Assembly (NCBI GenBank): GCA_900696665.1 | Contig: CAADGY010000217.1 | Coordinates: 1-64,000, forward strand | Direction of reading: 5' to 3' | Source of the DNA: an uncultured Acidobacteriota bacterium | GTDB taxonomy: Bacteria > Acidobacteriota > Terriglobia > Bryobacterales > Bryobacteraceae | DNA: 64,000 nucleotides | Shown: positions 44,516-52,789 of the stretch, one piece after another | How the letters are laid out: every line of letters starts with the position of its first letter | How positions within the stretch are numbered: the first letter of the stretch is position 1 | Notes under the pieces: generated by a model | Databases searched by the model: none | What the model saw: only the letters and a program-made list of their open reading frames with translations | Told to the model about the DNA's origin: nothing | Translations under genes and position numbers: made by a program

Positions 44516-45628
44516 TCAGTACCGGACGGATGCAACGGATGATATTCGGGCGTTCTCTTTCCGTCTGGTGCCAGTGAATACTCGAGGCCGGTTGAACAGC
44601 CATAACGCCAGCAACTCCGGGCGGAAACTTCCATTCCGGTCCGTGATGTTCCCGGATGAAATATTCAACCGGCCGATGAGTGCGGTTTGCCAGTTTGCCG
44701 TGTCCGCGGAGGTGAGGTGCGGGTCGCTGGTGAAGAGCAAACGGTAGCCGGCCGCACGTGCAAGCTGTACGGTCTCTTCGTTGTAAAGACCATGCGGGAA
44801 AGACAAAGCCAGCGGCGCCCGCCGCTCCTCGAGTCCCAGCAAAGCTACCAGCCGCCGGCGGGAATCTTTCAACTCCTTTTGAGGGTTCGCCGCCAGAGGA
44901 ATAGGCGTGTGTGTCAGGCCATGGGACCCGATGCTGATGCGGGCTTTCGCAAGAGCGCCCAGTTGAGCGGTTGATAACATCACGGATCCTTCGAGCGCGG
45001 AGGACGGTTGGAAAATCGTATTCAATAAGGCCGTCCGTGATACGTCATCGAGGGTATCCAGCCGGTTGGCCAAAGCCCAGAAAGCCTTCGCCGAAGTCCA
45101 ATCCCGCGGCTTGGTATCTTCCGCATCCGGCAGTGCGCGCCATAGACCGCCGAGTTGATCCGCATCGAGGGAGCCTCTTCGCCACTGCCGGTACAGGCGT
45201 TCCCGCCAGAAACCTTCCTGGTCTACTGCGCCGGCCACGACAAACACCACGGCGGGTAGCCCGTACTCTTGTAAAATGCCGGCGGCGTATTGTTCGTTGT
45301 CCGCCCATCCGTCGTCGAACGTGATCAACAGCGGCCGGGCGGGCAAGTTCTCTCCGCCATCGCCGGCGCGTAGTAAATCATCGATCCCGATGACGTTGTA
45401 GTGCCTGCGGAAAAACTCCAGGCAATTCCGGAAAAGGTGGCTGGTAACGGTCCAGTTCGGATCGGTATCCGGCCAGCGGGGATCATCCTCCGGCAGAACC
45501 TGGTGAAACATGACAACCGTCAGCGAGCGCTGATTCCTCACCCGATGGTACAGGCTGAGCAGCCCGGAACAGTACAGGAACCGTTTAGCAACACTTGAAA
45601 CAAACAGGGGTTTGTGTTCAGGAGGCAT
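44516..45628 (-). CDS. Polysaccharide deacetylase (NodB-type)
   Basis: 370 residues. VVMFHQVLP, LITFDDGWADN (metal-site Asp-Asp), GSHGLTHTPI (His ligands) and LSFPHGLYN are the four NodB motifs. The fourth motif has PHG where PYG is usual. It resembles the longer deacetylases of exosortase-type loci, which lack a signal peptide. The gene overlaps the flippase end by 11 bases. It is the second deacetylase of the locus, with 35379-36143. Confidence 0.84.
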   Translation of the reverse strand: MPPEHKPLFVSSVAKRFLYCSGLLSLYHRVRNQRSLTVVMFHQVLPEDDPRWPDTDPNWTVTSHLFRNCLEFFRRHYNVIGIDDLLRAGDGGENLPARPLLITFDDGWADNEQYAAGILQEYGLPAVVFVVAGAVDQEGFWRERLYRQWRRGSLDADQLGGLWRALPDAEDTKPRDWTSAKAFWALANRLDTLDDVSRTALLNTIFQPSSALEGSVMLSTAQLGALAKARISIGSHGLTHTPIPLAANPQKELKDSRRRLVALLGLEERRAPLALSFPHGLYNEETVQLARAAGYRLLFTSDPHLTSADTANWQTALIGRLNISSGNITDRNGSFRPELLALWLFNRPRVFTGTRRKENARISSVASVRY

Positions 45629-47099
45629 GAGATACAGCCTTTACGAGGAGCCGCCGCCGCTGTGACAGATAACTCCTCACCATCGCTTTTTCCTCTGCCG
45701 GAAAATATCCGATCAGCCACGCCACCAGGGCGAACCCGAGCACCAGCAGAACATCAATGCCGATCCGCCCGAGCATCGCCACTTCACCGATGAGCATTGA
45801 TGCGAACAACACCAGGGCGGAGAGTACACCCAGTAAAGCCACGGACCGGAAGGCGAACGCGATATGGTGCTCGTATTGTGCGGCCACCCAACAACCTGCC
45901 ATATAGGCGAGCCAGGTCAGCAGTGTTGCCAGCGCGGCGCCCTTCATCTGATACTTCTGGATCAGCCAGTAATCCAGTCCGATATTGAGCAGAGCGCAAA
46001 CGATGGCGATTCTGCTGAACAGCCCTGACCGTTTGTTGATAAACAGCAGATCCCGGAAGAAATCGCCGATCTCGCGGAATACGTAGGCAAACGCGATAAA
46101 CGGAATCAGCATCGCCGCCTGGGCATAAGCCGGGGCGGCGACCAGTGGGACCGCTTCATCGGCCACTACGCTGATGCCAACCGCGGCCAGAAACAGCGCC
46201 AGAACGAAATACCGGGCGATTCTGCCGAACTGGTGCCGCCATCCTTCGGTCGACGTGTGCGCATACAAACTCACTGCCCAGACCCGGGCGAACGGTTCCC
46301 CAACAATATAGGTGACGAGAAAGCCTGCTTTATAGGCGAGCGCATACACGCCGACTTCACCCAGGTTGACGAAGTGATTCAGGAAGAAGCGATCAGCAAA
46401 ATGGATCACAAAAAAGCAGGCACTGGTAATCACCAGCGGTCCGCCAAAGTGGGCCATTCTCCGCGCCTGCTCCCAGTTGAAACCGAAGCCGGTTTCCCGT
46501 AGCAGAAGCACGATGAGAATCGCGGCGCCCAGTCCCGTGCAAATCAGCTTGCTGAGGATAAATCCCCAGACGCCCATTCCCCGGTACGCAATAAACCAGA
46601 TGTTCAAAGCGAGTGTGAGGGTAAGCTGGGCGGCCGAGAAGAGAACGAAAAATAATGACCGCTGTTTGATTCGTGAATAGACCAGTGCCAGTTCGGTAAT
46701 ATTGCCAAGCACCATCGCCAGAAAGGCGAGCCGCACCAACCACGCGCTGCTGCTGGAGCCGAACATAAGGATCGCCAGCGGAGTAGCGCCTATAAATGCG
46801 GCGCCCGCCAGTAGCAGGCTCAAGGAAGTGATTCCCACGAGAGCGGTAGAAACCAACATGCCGCGGCTACGCTCGTCGGGATAGTCGTAATATATCCGCA
46901 CCATCGCGTCATTCATCGCGAGAACGCCGAGAATGATCACCGAGACGGACACGAACAACTCGATCATCTCGATCAGACCGTAATCGGCCGGAGTCAGAAA
47001 TTTGGTGTAGACCGGAATCATCAGGAAGCCGACGCCGCGGCGTACGATGTTTCCGATGAAGTAAAGGGCCGATTGCTGAAACAACCAGGATATTTTCAT
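45618..47099 (-). CDS. Wzx-type polysaccharide flippase (second of two)
   Basis: 493 residues, about 14 membrane helices. ALYFIGNIVRRGVGFLMIPVYTKFLTPADYG and IEMIELFVSV are classic O-antigen/EPS flippase starts. It moves a finished lipid-linked repeat unit across the inner membrane. It begins 3 bases after the GT2 gene and is close to the ligase/polymerase, which suggests it handles the main repeat unit. The other flippase sits 36 kb away. Confidence 0.9.
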   Translation of the reverse strand: MKISWLFQQSALYFIGNIVRRGVGFLMIPVYTKFLTPADYGLIEMIELFVSVSVIILGVLAMNDAMVRIYYDYPDERSRGMLVSTALVGITSLSLLLAGAAFIGATPLAILMFGSSSSAWLVRLAFLAMVLGNITELALVYSRIKQRSLFFVLFSAAQLTLTLALNIWFIAYRGMGVWGFILSKLICTGLGAAILIVLLLRETGFGFNWEQARRMAHFGGPLVITSACFFVIHFADRFFLNHFVNLGEVGVYALAYKAGFLVTYIVGEPFARVWAVSLYAHTSTEGWRHQFGRIARYFVLALFLAAVGISVVADEAVPLVAAPAYAQAAMLIPFIAFAYVFREIGDFFRDLLFINKRSGLFSRIAIVCALLNIGLDYWLIQKYQMKGAALATLLTWLAYMAGCWVAAQYEHHIAFAFRSVALLGVLSALVLFASMLIGEVAMLGRIGIDVLLVLGFALVAWLIGYFPAEEKAMVRSYLSQRRRLLVKAVSHAS

Positions 47100-47102
47100 G
47101 GA

Positions 47103-48191
47103 TTAGAGTGACTGGGCGGCAACGGTGCGGACGCGGGAGTGTGCGGGAACCTGTCTCGATACGACGCGGCGGCCGAACCACCACTCATACCGGCCGGCCG
47201 AGAACAGAGATCCAAGCATTCTTCTGATCCGGGCTCCCAACAACACGGCACGGCATTTCACGGCGGAAAGCAGCCTCACCGGCACAACCGAGGCGGCCGA
47301 GCGAAGCAGGCGCGCCCTCCAGCGGTAAGTCCACAGGGAAAAAGATTCTTCTTTCAGATGCCGCAGCAGAGTATCATGTTTTCCGAGATCGAGCAGCCAG
47401 TATGCATGCCGGAGAAGTAGCCAGTCCAGCAGAAGGGTGGCATCGCGGCGTTTCGCAGGGGGTAGTGCTCCCGTGTCAAGGAACCGGCGCAGCGTGCGCG
47501 CGGCGGGCGGATAAGGCGGATTCGATTTCCAGCGTGAAAACGACCGGCCTGTGGCATCGGTGTGATAAATCGCCAAAACACGCGAATCGTATGCGATGGG
47601 ATGCCGCAGAGCGATGCGCACCCACATATCGCGATCCGCGCCGATCGGCTCGCCCTCAAGGAATACTCCCACTTCCTCGAAAACGGAGCGTGGAATGGCC
47701 ACACTCGAAGAGCTTACGAAATTTCCCTGCTTTGCATAATAAAAATACTTCTCGATGAGACTGGCATGGCCGGTGCCGCCAGATTTGAATGTGGTCTCAA
47801 GATCGTATGCCTCACCGTCTACGCGGCGCAGGCCCGTGGCCAGAATGCCGGCCTGAGGAAACTGTCGGGAAAGGCCAGCCACTGCTTCCAGGAAACCGGG
47901 CTCCCACTCGTCGTCCCCATCCAGAAAGGCAATCAGGGCACCTCTTGATTCCGAGATACCACGATTCCGGGCGCCTCCCTCTCCGCGGTTTTTCTGCTCC
48001 ACAACACGGAATCGCGGATCGGGAAATGCCGCCGCCAAGGCGCCTCCCCGGTCTGATGAGCCGTCGTCGACCACGATGACTTCGTAATCTGAAAATGTCT
48101 GTCTTCGAATGGACTCGAGGCAGCGAAGAATGTAGCGTTCTTTGTTGTAGAGCGGCACTACAACGGAAATGGCCGGGAATGTTGTACTCAC
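47103..48191 (-). CDS. GT2 family glycosyltransferase
   Basis: 362 residues from the GTG at 48191; a TTG two codons earlier (48197) is also in frame. SVVVPLYNKERYI, VIVVDDGSSDRGGA and FLDGDDEWEPG are the GT-A donor motifs. GGTGHASLIEKYF and GADRDMWVRIAL are on the acceptor side. No strong ribosome site. A hairpin stands just upstream at 48203-48231. It is the first of the run that continues through flippase and ligase. Confidence 0.85.
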   Translation of the reverse strand: MSTTFPAISVVVPLYNKERYILRCLESIRRQTFSDYEVIVVDDGSSDRGGALAAAFPDPRFRVVEQKNRGEGGARNRGISESRGALIAFLDGDDEWEPGFLEAVAGLSRQFPQAGILATGLRRVDGEAYDLETTFKSGGTGHASLIEKYFYYAKQGNFVSSSSVAIPRSVFEEVGVFLEGEPIGADRDMWVRIALRHPIAYDSRVLAIYHTDATGRSFSRWKSNPPYPPAARTLRRFLDTGALPPAKRRDATLLLDWLLLRHAYWLLDLGKHDTLLRHLKEESFSLWTYRWRARLLRSAASVVPVRLLSAVKCRAVLLGARIRRMLGSLFSAGRYEWWFGRRVVSRQVPAHSRVRTVAAQSL

Positions 48192-48202
48192 GAGCAAATG
48201 GT

Positions 48203-48231
48203 GCGACGGCCTTCTTTGCGAAGGCCATCGC
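48203..48231 (-). other. 12-bp-stem hairpin between the dockerin and GT2 genes
   Basis: GCGATGGCCTTC pairs with GAAGGCCGTCGC (one G-T wobble) around a 5-base loop. It sits in the 68-base gap after the dockerin gene. There is no T-tract, so it could be a Rho-type end, an RNA processing point or an attenuator rather than a simple terminator. Confidence 0.45.
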
Positions 48232-48259
48232 CATGGATTGAATTGGTCTAACTGAAAAC

Positions 48260-50815
48260 TTAAGAACCGGTACGGCAGGCGCCGCCCAGGGCGGCGTTAA
48301 TGACACGCTGCACGTCGATGACGTTGCAGCGTCCGTTGGAGTCGAGGTCGCTCGTGCAGGAACTGGTCCCGAGCGCCTGGTCGATTCCCAACTGCACGTC
48401 CAGCGCGTTAACGAAATTGTCCTTGTTGATGTCGCAACTGCTCACTACAGGATCCGGCGGAGGAGGCGTAACGGGGGGTGGCGTGGAAGAACCCTCCGTG
48501 CCTCTGGGCAGGAAAGCCCATTTCGGATTTTCCTGGCCGCTCACGTCATAGAGGTTGGCCTTCAGCCACTCCCAGGCGGCCTTACCCGTGTACGATCCGT
48601 TCGAATAGGGATATGCGTAACTGGTGGCCGCGAATCCGATATAGGCATAGTCGGACGCGCCGGTAGCCTCCCAGGTCCTGGCGTCCCGGATGGTTGGCAG
48701 AAACGCGTTCTTCACGGAGGACCACGACGTCAGATATTTCGCATCGGGCGTCATCACGGGCGTCTGGTAAGCCTGGATCAGATATGGATTGTAGCTGGGA
48801 TCCAGGATGCGGCTGGTGTAATACTTGCTCCGGTCCTGCAGAATTCTGGAGTAGTTGAAACCGAGTTCGTTCAAGTGTCCCCAGACGGCATAAAGCATGT
48901 GCTCCTGCCAGGTGAGAACACAGTAGTTTGCCTGTGGATTGTTCACGACGTAATCGTGGCAGGCAGGTACCCCGAACGAGATAAATCCCAGATTCGGATA
49001 ATTGATCGAACCAGTGAAATCCGGGCCCTGGGAAGCGGTCTTGTTTCCCCAGCACCATTTGCTCTTTTCCGTGGCGGCATTGTAGGGGCTGGTTGTGCAG
49101 GGCGAATACAACGGGCTGCCGGTGATATTGTAGAATCCTTCCTGTATCACGATATTATTGTTCATCTTCTGCACAAACTGCGCCTTCTCCGGCGTTCCGT
49201 CCGGCGCCACGAAAGCAGCTTGGCCGATGGTCCGCAGGGCCCACGCCTGGCCGCGTGTCTCTATGGCCCCTTGGTTTATGTATCCCCAGGTTTCATGCCG
49301 CGACCAGCCCAGTGTGATGCCGGGATTGGCCACCCCGAGGTTGTACGCTGCCCAGGCGTAGAGTTCCTCAAGAAAATACCAGTCACCCGTGATCAGGTAA
49401 GGCAAATACGTGAACGCCGGCTGATGCGCCAGATCGGGCGACCAACCGTGCGCACTGCTGCGGGGCCCTGCCGCCACGATCCTGTCGGTCGGGTCGTTAT
49501 CCTTCTCACCCAGACGGACTCTCGGACGAGCATCGATGGAGACCATACGCCCAAACGCCTCATCGGTATCGGCAAGCCCGTCGTTGTTGGCATCCCGGAA
49601 CGACCGGCCCGTAAGCGATTCGCGCAGGTGAATCGGAACATGCCCGCTGACGGCTGCGTTCCCCAACACCGGGCCATCGAGCATCGCGTTGTCGGACACC
49701 TTCGACATCGTGTAGAGATACCGCACCTGCCATTCCGGAATAATGCCGATGTGGCCATCCGTCGTCTGACCCGTGCCGGGCATGTATTTCTGATACTGAC
49801 CATTGCCATTGATGTCACCACGGTCGGTTGCGTTGAATGCGGAGATGTCATTTGCAATCCGGGACGTTGAAACCGGCATCGACAGATCGTAGTTCGGCAA
49901 AGCCTTGGTGGAGATCAGATACGGCAGGTTGTGGTCGATTTTAATATCGCCTGGCGCCGTGTTCGACCAGAACGTCTTGCGCCATCGCGTGGCGGCGTAA
50001 TGGGTTACTATCTTGCTATACCGGCTGGCGAGATTCGCGCCGCTTTTCAGATTGACCGTGTAGCGTTGATCCTGGAGCGCGGTGGTCCACATGTTCTCCA
50101 GAATGTAATCCACCTTGACTGTCTTGTTTGCGGGATAGAACGTCACTACAAAAATAGGATGCAGGGATCGGTTCTGGTTGTCGGCCGCCCACGTTGCGCT
50201 GGCATAATCGCCCGTGCAGCCCCCTGTACAACTCCAACCGAAATCGGCGGAGCGGTTTGGGGACTTGTCTTCGATGATGACCTGCGTGACCACGGGACCC
50301 GCCATCCAATACCGCACCTGGGCGGTATTAAAATCGGTGCTGACGTTCAGGTTGTTCAGCATCGTCCGGGCGTTGGCGCTCTTTGCCAGCCCGGAGGCGG
50401 CCGCCTCGATCGACGCACCCCATCCGTTGCCCGCGCCAGATGTGCTCTCGTTGAACGCGAGCATGCCGGCTTTATCCAGATACCCGGTGTTATTCCCGGT
50501 GGCCTGGCTGACGAAATCGACGGTTATGGTGGCTCGTGCGCCGATCGTCGCGTTAAAGCTTACCAGGGCGTGCTGCAAGCTGCCGTCGGGCCACCTGGTT
50601 TTGACATCGCATTGCGTAGTGACGGGCGTACCGTTCACCCGGGCTTGCGCAAACCTTGCAATGTCGCCTTGTGCGAACACTCTGGAGATCGTGATCGGAC
50701 GGTTCGTTTGCGCGGCTCCGCTCAGATCGGTGATGGTGATGGCATTGCCGGACGCGGAAAATAATCGTACGGCCGTAAGAAACAAAACAGAAGTTATGAA
50801 AACAAAATGTTTCAT
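48260..50815 (-). CDS. Large secreted protein with C-terminal dockerin pair
   Basis: 851 residues from the ATG preceded by GGCGG. A signal peptide (FVFITSVLFLTAVRLFS) leads an N-terminal beta domain with RWPDGSLQHALVSF, a motif also seen in RGLX/YetA-like lyases. The ~500-residue middle has aromatic, helical-toroid-like character, with Ca-loop-like stretches (DRGDINGNG, DANNDGLADTDEA). A Pro-rich linker then leads to a dockerin pair: DINKDNFVNALD and DLDSNGRCNVID, both with the Asp/Asn Ca ligands, ending in QRVINAALGG. A polysaccharide lyase or hydrolase role fits the locus, but is inference. Confidence 0.78.
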   Translation of the reverse strand: MKHFVFITSVLFLTAVRLFSASGNAITITDLSGAAQTNRPITISRVFAQGDIARFAQARVNGTPVTTQCDVKTRWPDGSLQHALVSFNATIGARATITVDFVSQATGNNTGYLDKAGMLAFNESTSGAGNGWGASIEAAASGLAKSANARTMLNNLNVSTDFNTAQVRYWMAGPVVTQVIIEDKSPNRSADFGWSCTGGCTGDYASATWAADNQNRSLHPIFVVTFYPANKTVKVDYILENMWTTALQDQRYTVNLKSGANLASRYSKIVTHYAATRWRKTFWSNTAPGDIKIDHNLPYLISTKALPNYDLSMPVSTSRIANDISAFNATDRGDINGNGQYQKYMPGTGQTTDGHIGIIPEWQVRYLYTMSKVSDNAMLDGPVLGNAAVSGHVPIHLRESLTGRSFRDANNDGLADTDEAFGRMVSIDARPRVRLGEKDNDPTDRIVAAGPRSSAHGWSPDLAHQPAFTYLPYLITGDWYFLEELYAWAAYNLGVANPGITLGWSRHETWGYINQGAIETRGQAWALRTIGQAAFVAPDGTPEKAQFVQKMNNNIVIQEGFYNITGSPLYSPCTTSPYNAATEKSKWCWGNKTASQGPDFTGSINYPNLGFISFGVPACHDYVVNNPQANYCVLTWQEHMLYAVWGHLNELGFNYSRILQDRSKYYTSRILDPSYNPYLIQAYQTPVMTPDAKYLTSWSSVKNAFLPTIRDARTWEATGASDYAYIGFAATSYAYPYSNGSYTGKAAWEWLKANLYDVSGQENPKWAFLPRGTEGSSTPPPVTPPPPDPVVSSCDINKDNFVNALDVQLGIDQALGTSSCTSDLDSNGRCNVIDVQRVINAALGGACRTGS

Positions 50816-50948
50816 GGGTTCCGCCAAGGTGAAACTCGGGTCCAAACCTTAAAGTGATTCAGTGGTGCAACTGATAAGTGCAAAACAACAATGTACTGTC
50901 TCAGTTGCCGGCCAATGATTGCTCCCAAACGGATTTCCCATCCTAACA

Positions 50949-50967
50949 TGCATACTAGGACTATGCA
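50949..50967. promoter_or_regulatory. 19-bp inverted repeat upstream of the dockerin gene
   Basis: TGCATA and TATGCA form a perfect dyad with a 7-base spacer, in the AT-rich part of the 272-base gap 50816-51087. It lies about 135 bases upstream of the dockerin gene start and could be an operator. A second palindrome is next to it (50974-50985). No good promoter consensus was found, only weak matches. Confidence 0.4.
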
Positions 50968-50973
50968 ATAAAA

Positions 50974-50985
50974 AGTACTAGTACT
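50974..50985. promoter_or_regulatory. 12-bp perfect palindrome AGTACTAGTACT
   Basis: The sequence equals its own reverse complement and is made of two AGTACT units. On the minus strand it is followed by TTTTTA. It may be part of an operator with the 19-bp dyad 7 bases away, or a weak terminator of the UbiA-like gene. The rest of the 50816-51087 gap holds no gene that I can see. Confidence 0.35.
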
Positions 50986-51087
50986 AAATAAGTCTTTCGG
51001 TTGTTCAAATGGCGTCCGGCTAAATGTGGTTTTCCCCGCGTGTGGACAGAGTGATTCTGTGCTGCGTCATCGGAGTTTCTGGAGATC

Positions 51088-52005
51088 TCAGAGATAGATG
51101 ATCGCCGCGCAGGCCAGCACCCAGCCGGCGACGCACATCAATAATTGCTTATCCAGCATCAGCGCCGAGGTCGGGTTTCCCGTGCGATCTCCGGAATGCA
51201 TCATGTGCAGATAGCGCAGGACGCCGAACACGACGAAGGGCAGCGTGTAGATCAGCGCGTCGGTTCCGAACTTCGCCTGGGTTTCGGGTGAGACCGCATA
51301 CAATGCATAGGCCACCACGGTGGATCCCGATACCACCGTACCCGCCTGATCGAGCCACGGCAGGCTGTAGTGGGTCAGTACCCGGCGATGCTGCCCGGAG
51401 CCGTTTGAGAGGGTCACGATCTCCTGGCGGCGCTTGGCGATGCCCAGAAACAACGCGATGAGGAAGGTGCACATCAACAGCCAGTGCGAGCTCTGCACGT
51501 GGATCGCGGTGGAGCCGGCGATCACGCGCAGGACAAACCCCACCGCGATGCACATCAGATCCACGATCTCTACATGTTTGAGCGCCAGGCTGTACAGGCC
51601 GTTCAAAATCGCATAACCGAATAAAAGAAACCCGGTCGCCGGGTTCAAGGCGAAACCTGCAAGGACGCCCGCGATCAGCAGCAAGGAACCGCAACTTATC
51701 GCCACCGCCGGCGTCAGCCGTCCAGACGGGATCGGCCGCCTCTTTTTCTGCGGGTGATTCAGATCGCTCCGCCAGTCGAGACTGTCGTTCCACAGGTAAA
51801 CGCCGCTCGCTACCATCGAGAACGCCGCAAACACGGCCAGCGCCCGCAGGCCCAGTTCGAAGTTCTGGAGATTGGCCGAAAAGATCAGCGGCGCCAGCAC
51901 AAATCCGTTCTTGATCCATTGCACCGGCCGCATGCCTTCGAGCAGGCCCATCAGGCTGCTCGATACACCGGCCGTGGTGGTGGTCTGTAGAACGGGTGAA
52001 CTCAT
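51088..52005 (-). CDS. UbiA-family polyprenyl-phosphate phosphoribosyltransferase (DPPR-synthase-like)
   Basis: 305 residues, about 8-9 membrane helices. MRPVQWIKNGFVLAPLIFS and the NDSLDWRSD motif (73-81) with KKRRPIPSG are those of decaprenyl-phosphate phosphoribosyltransferases. A second Asp-rich loop (DLMCIAVGFVLRVIAGS) follows. The enzyme puts 5-phosphoribose from PRPP onto polyprenyl phosphate, the first step to lipid-linked ribo- or arabinofuranose. A HAD phosphatase gene precedes it, matching the next step. No ribosome site of note. Confidence 0.86.
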   Translation of the reverse strand: MSSPVLQTTTTAGVSSSLMGLLEGMRPVQWIKNGFVLAPLIFSANLQNFELGLRALAVFAAFSMVASGVYLWNDSLDWRSDLNHPQKKRRPIPSGRLTPAVAISCGSLLLIAGVLAGFALNPATGFLLFGYAILNGLYSLALKHVEIVDLMCIAVGFVLRVIAGSTAIHVQSSHWLLMCTFLIALFLGIAKRRQEIVTLSNGSGQHRRVLTHYSLPWLDQAGTVVSGSTVVAYALYAVSPETQAKFGTDALIYTLPFVVFGVLRYLHMMHSGDRTGNPTSALMLDKQLLMCVAGWVLACAAIIYL

Positions 52006-52063
52006 TGCCGCTTTCTGTGAACAGGCAGGTAAATAACCATCGCCGGGGATAACACCTTATAGG

Positions 52064-52090
52064 CTCTTCCGGAACCTACGGGGAAGAGCG
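52064..52090 (-). other. 8-bp perfect hairpin between HAD and UbiA-like genes
   Basis: GCTCTTCC and GGAAGAGC pair perfectly around an 11-base loop in the 88-base gap 52006-52093. It begins 3 bases after the HAD stop and has no T-tract. It may act as an mRNA end or attenuator. TATAAGG directly follows and could be a weak -10 element, but no good -35 was seen. Confidence 0.4.
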
Positions 52091-52093
52091 CAA

Positions 52094-52789
52094 TCAATTT
52101 GTTGTACAGAATGACGATTTTTGGTATGGGGTGGCCGCCACCAGGGCAGCCAGATGGGACATCCCCGCTCCATCCGGTTCAATCAGAATCGAGGAGATTC
52201 CCGCCCGGACGGCGGCAGCATCGTCCACGCCGCGGCGGTCGCCGATATACACCACTTCTTTGCAGGTAACGCCGAGTTTACGTGCCGCGACTTCGAGGCC
52301 ACGCGGGTGCGGCTTGAAACACTGAACCTCGCGGTCCTGGGCGCAAACGATTACGTCGAAGTATGCCCTCAGGTTCATCGCTTCCAGCTTCCGTTCGCAC
52401 GGATAATCAGAAACCACGCCCAGTCCAAGCCCCCGCTCCCGGGCCTGCCGCAAAAGATCCGCTATACCGGGTCTTACACAACGCGCCAGCAGGTCCAGCG
52501 GAGACCGTTCCATCCAGTGCTGAACCAGCGCCCGCATCCGCGCCGCTTCGATTCCCGACCGCCGGGAAGCCAGTTCGATCTGAGCCTCCTCCAGGTTCTT
52601 GAAGGGAGCCGCGGCCGCACGCATCTCTTCCTGTGCGCACCGGTACGCCGCCAGCGCCCGCACGAGCGAGCGCGCTTTGAGGGGCGCGCCCGCGCACGCC
52701 TTCCCCAGCCGCAGCATCATGCGGCGGCGGAGCCACGCCTGGGAATACAGCGTGCCGTCCACGTCGAAAAGCAAAGCGCGCGGGTTCAA
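52094..52789 (-). CDS. HAD-superfamily phosphatase
   Basis: 231 residues from a TTG that overlaps the amidotransferase stop (TTGA); no other start fits. LLFDVDGTLYS is HAD motif I, GVVSDYP motif II, CFKPHP motif III and VVYIGDRRGVDD motif IV. A helical cap (residues ~20-105) is present. Because it sits next to the DPPR-synthase-like gene, a phosphatase acting on polyprenyl-phospho-5-phosphoribose is attractive. In mycobacteria that step uses a PAP2-type enzyme, so this is a hypothesis. Confidence 0.82.
   Translation of the reverse strand: MNPRALLFDVDGTLYSQAWLRRRMMLRLGKACAGAPLKARSLVRALAAYRCAQEEMRAAAAPFKNLEEAQIELASRRSGIEAARMRALVQHWMERSPLDLLARCVRPGIADLLRQARERGLGLGVVSDYPCERKLEAMNLRAYFDVIVCAQDREVQCFKPHPRGLEVAARKLGVTCKEVVYIGDRRGVDDAAAVRAGISSILIEPDGAGMSHLAALVAATPYQKSSFCTTN

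Noticed and set aside
48260-48440. C-terminus of the dockerin protein considered as a PEP-CTERM sorting tail
   Set aside because: No PEP motif, no hydrophobic helix and no basic end; the Asp/Asn spacing is that of a dockerin pair.
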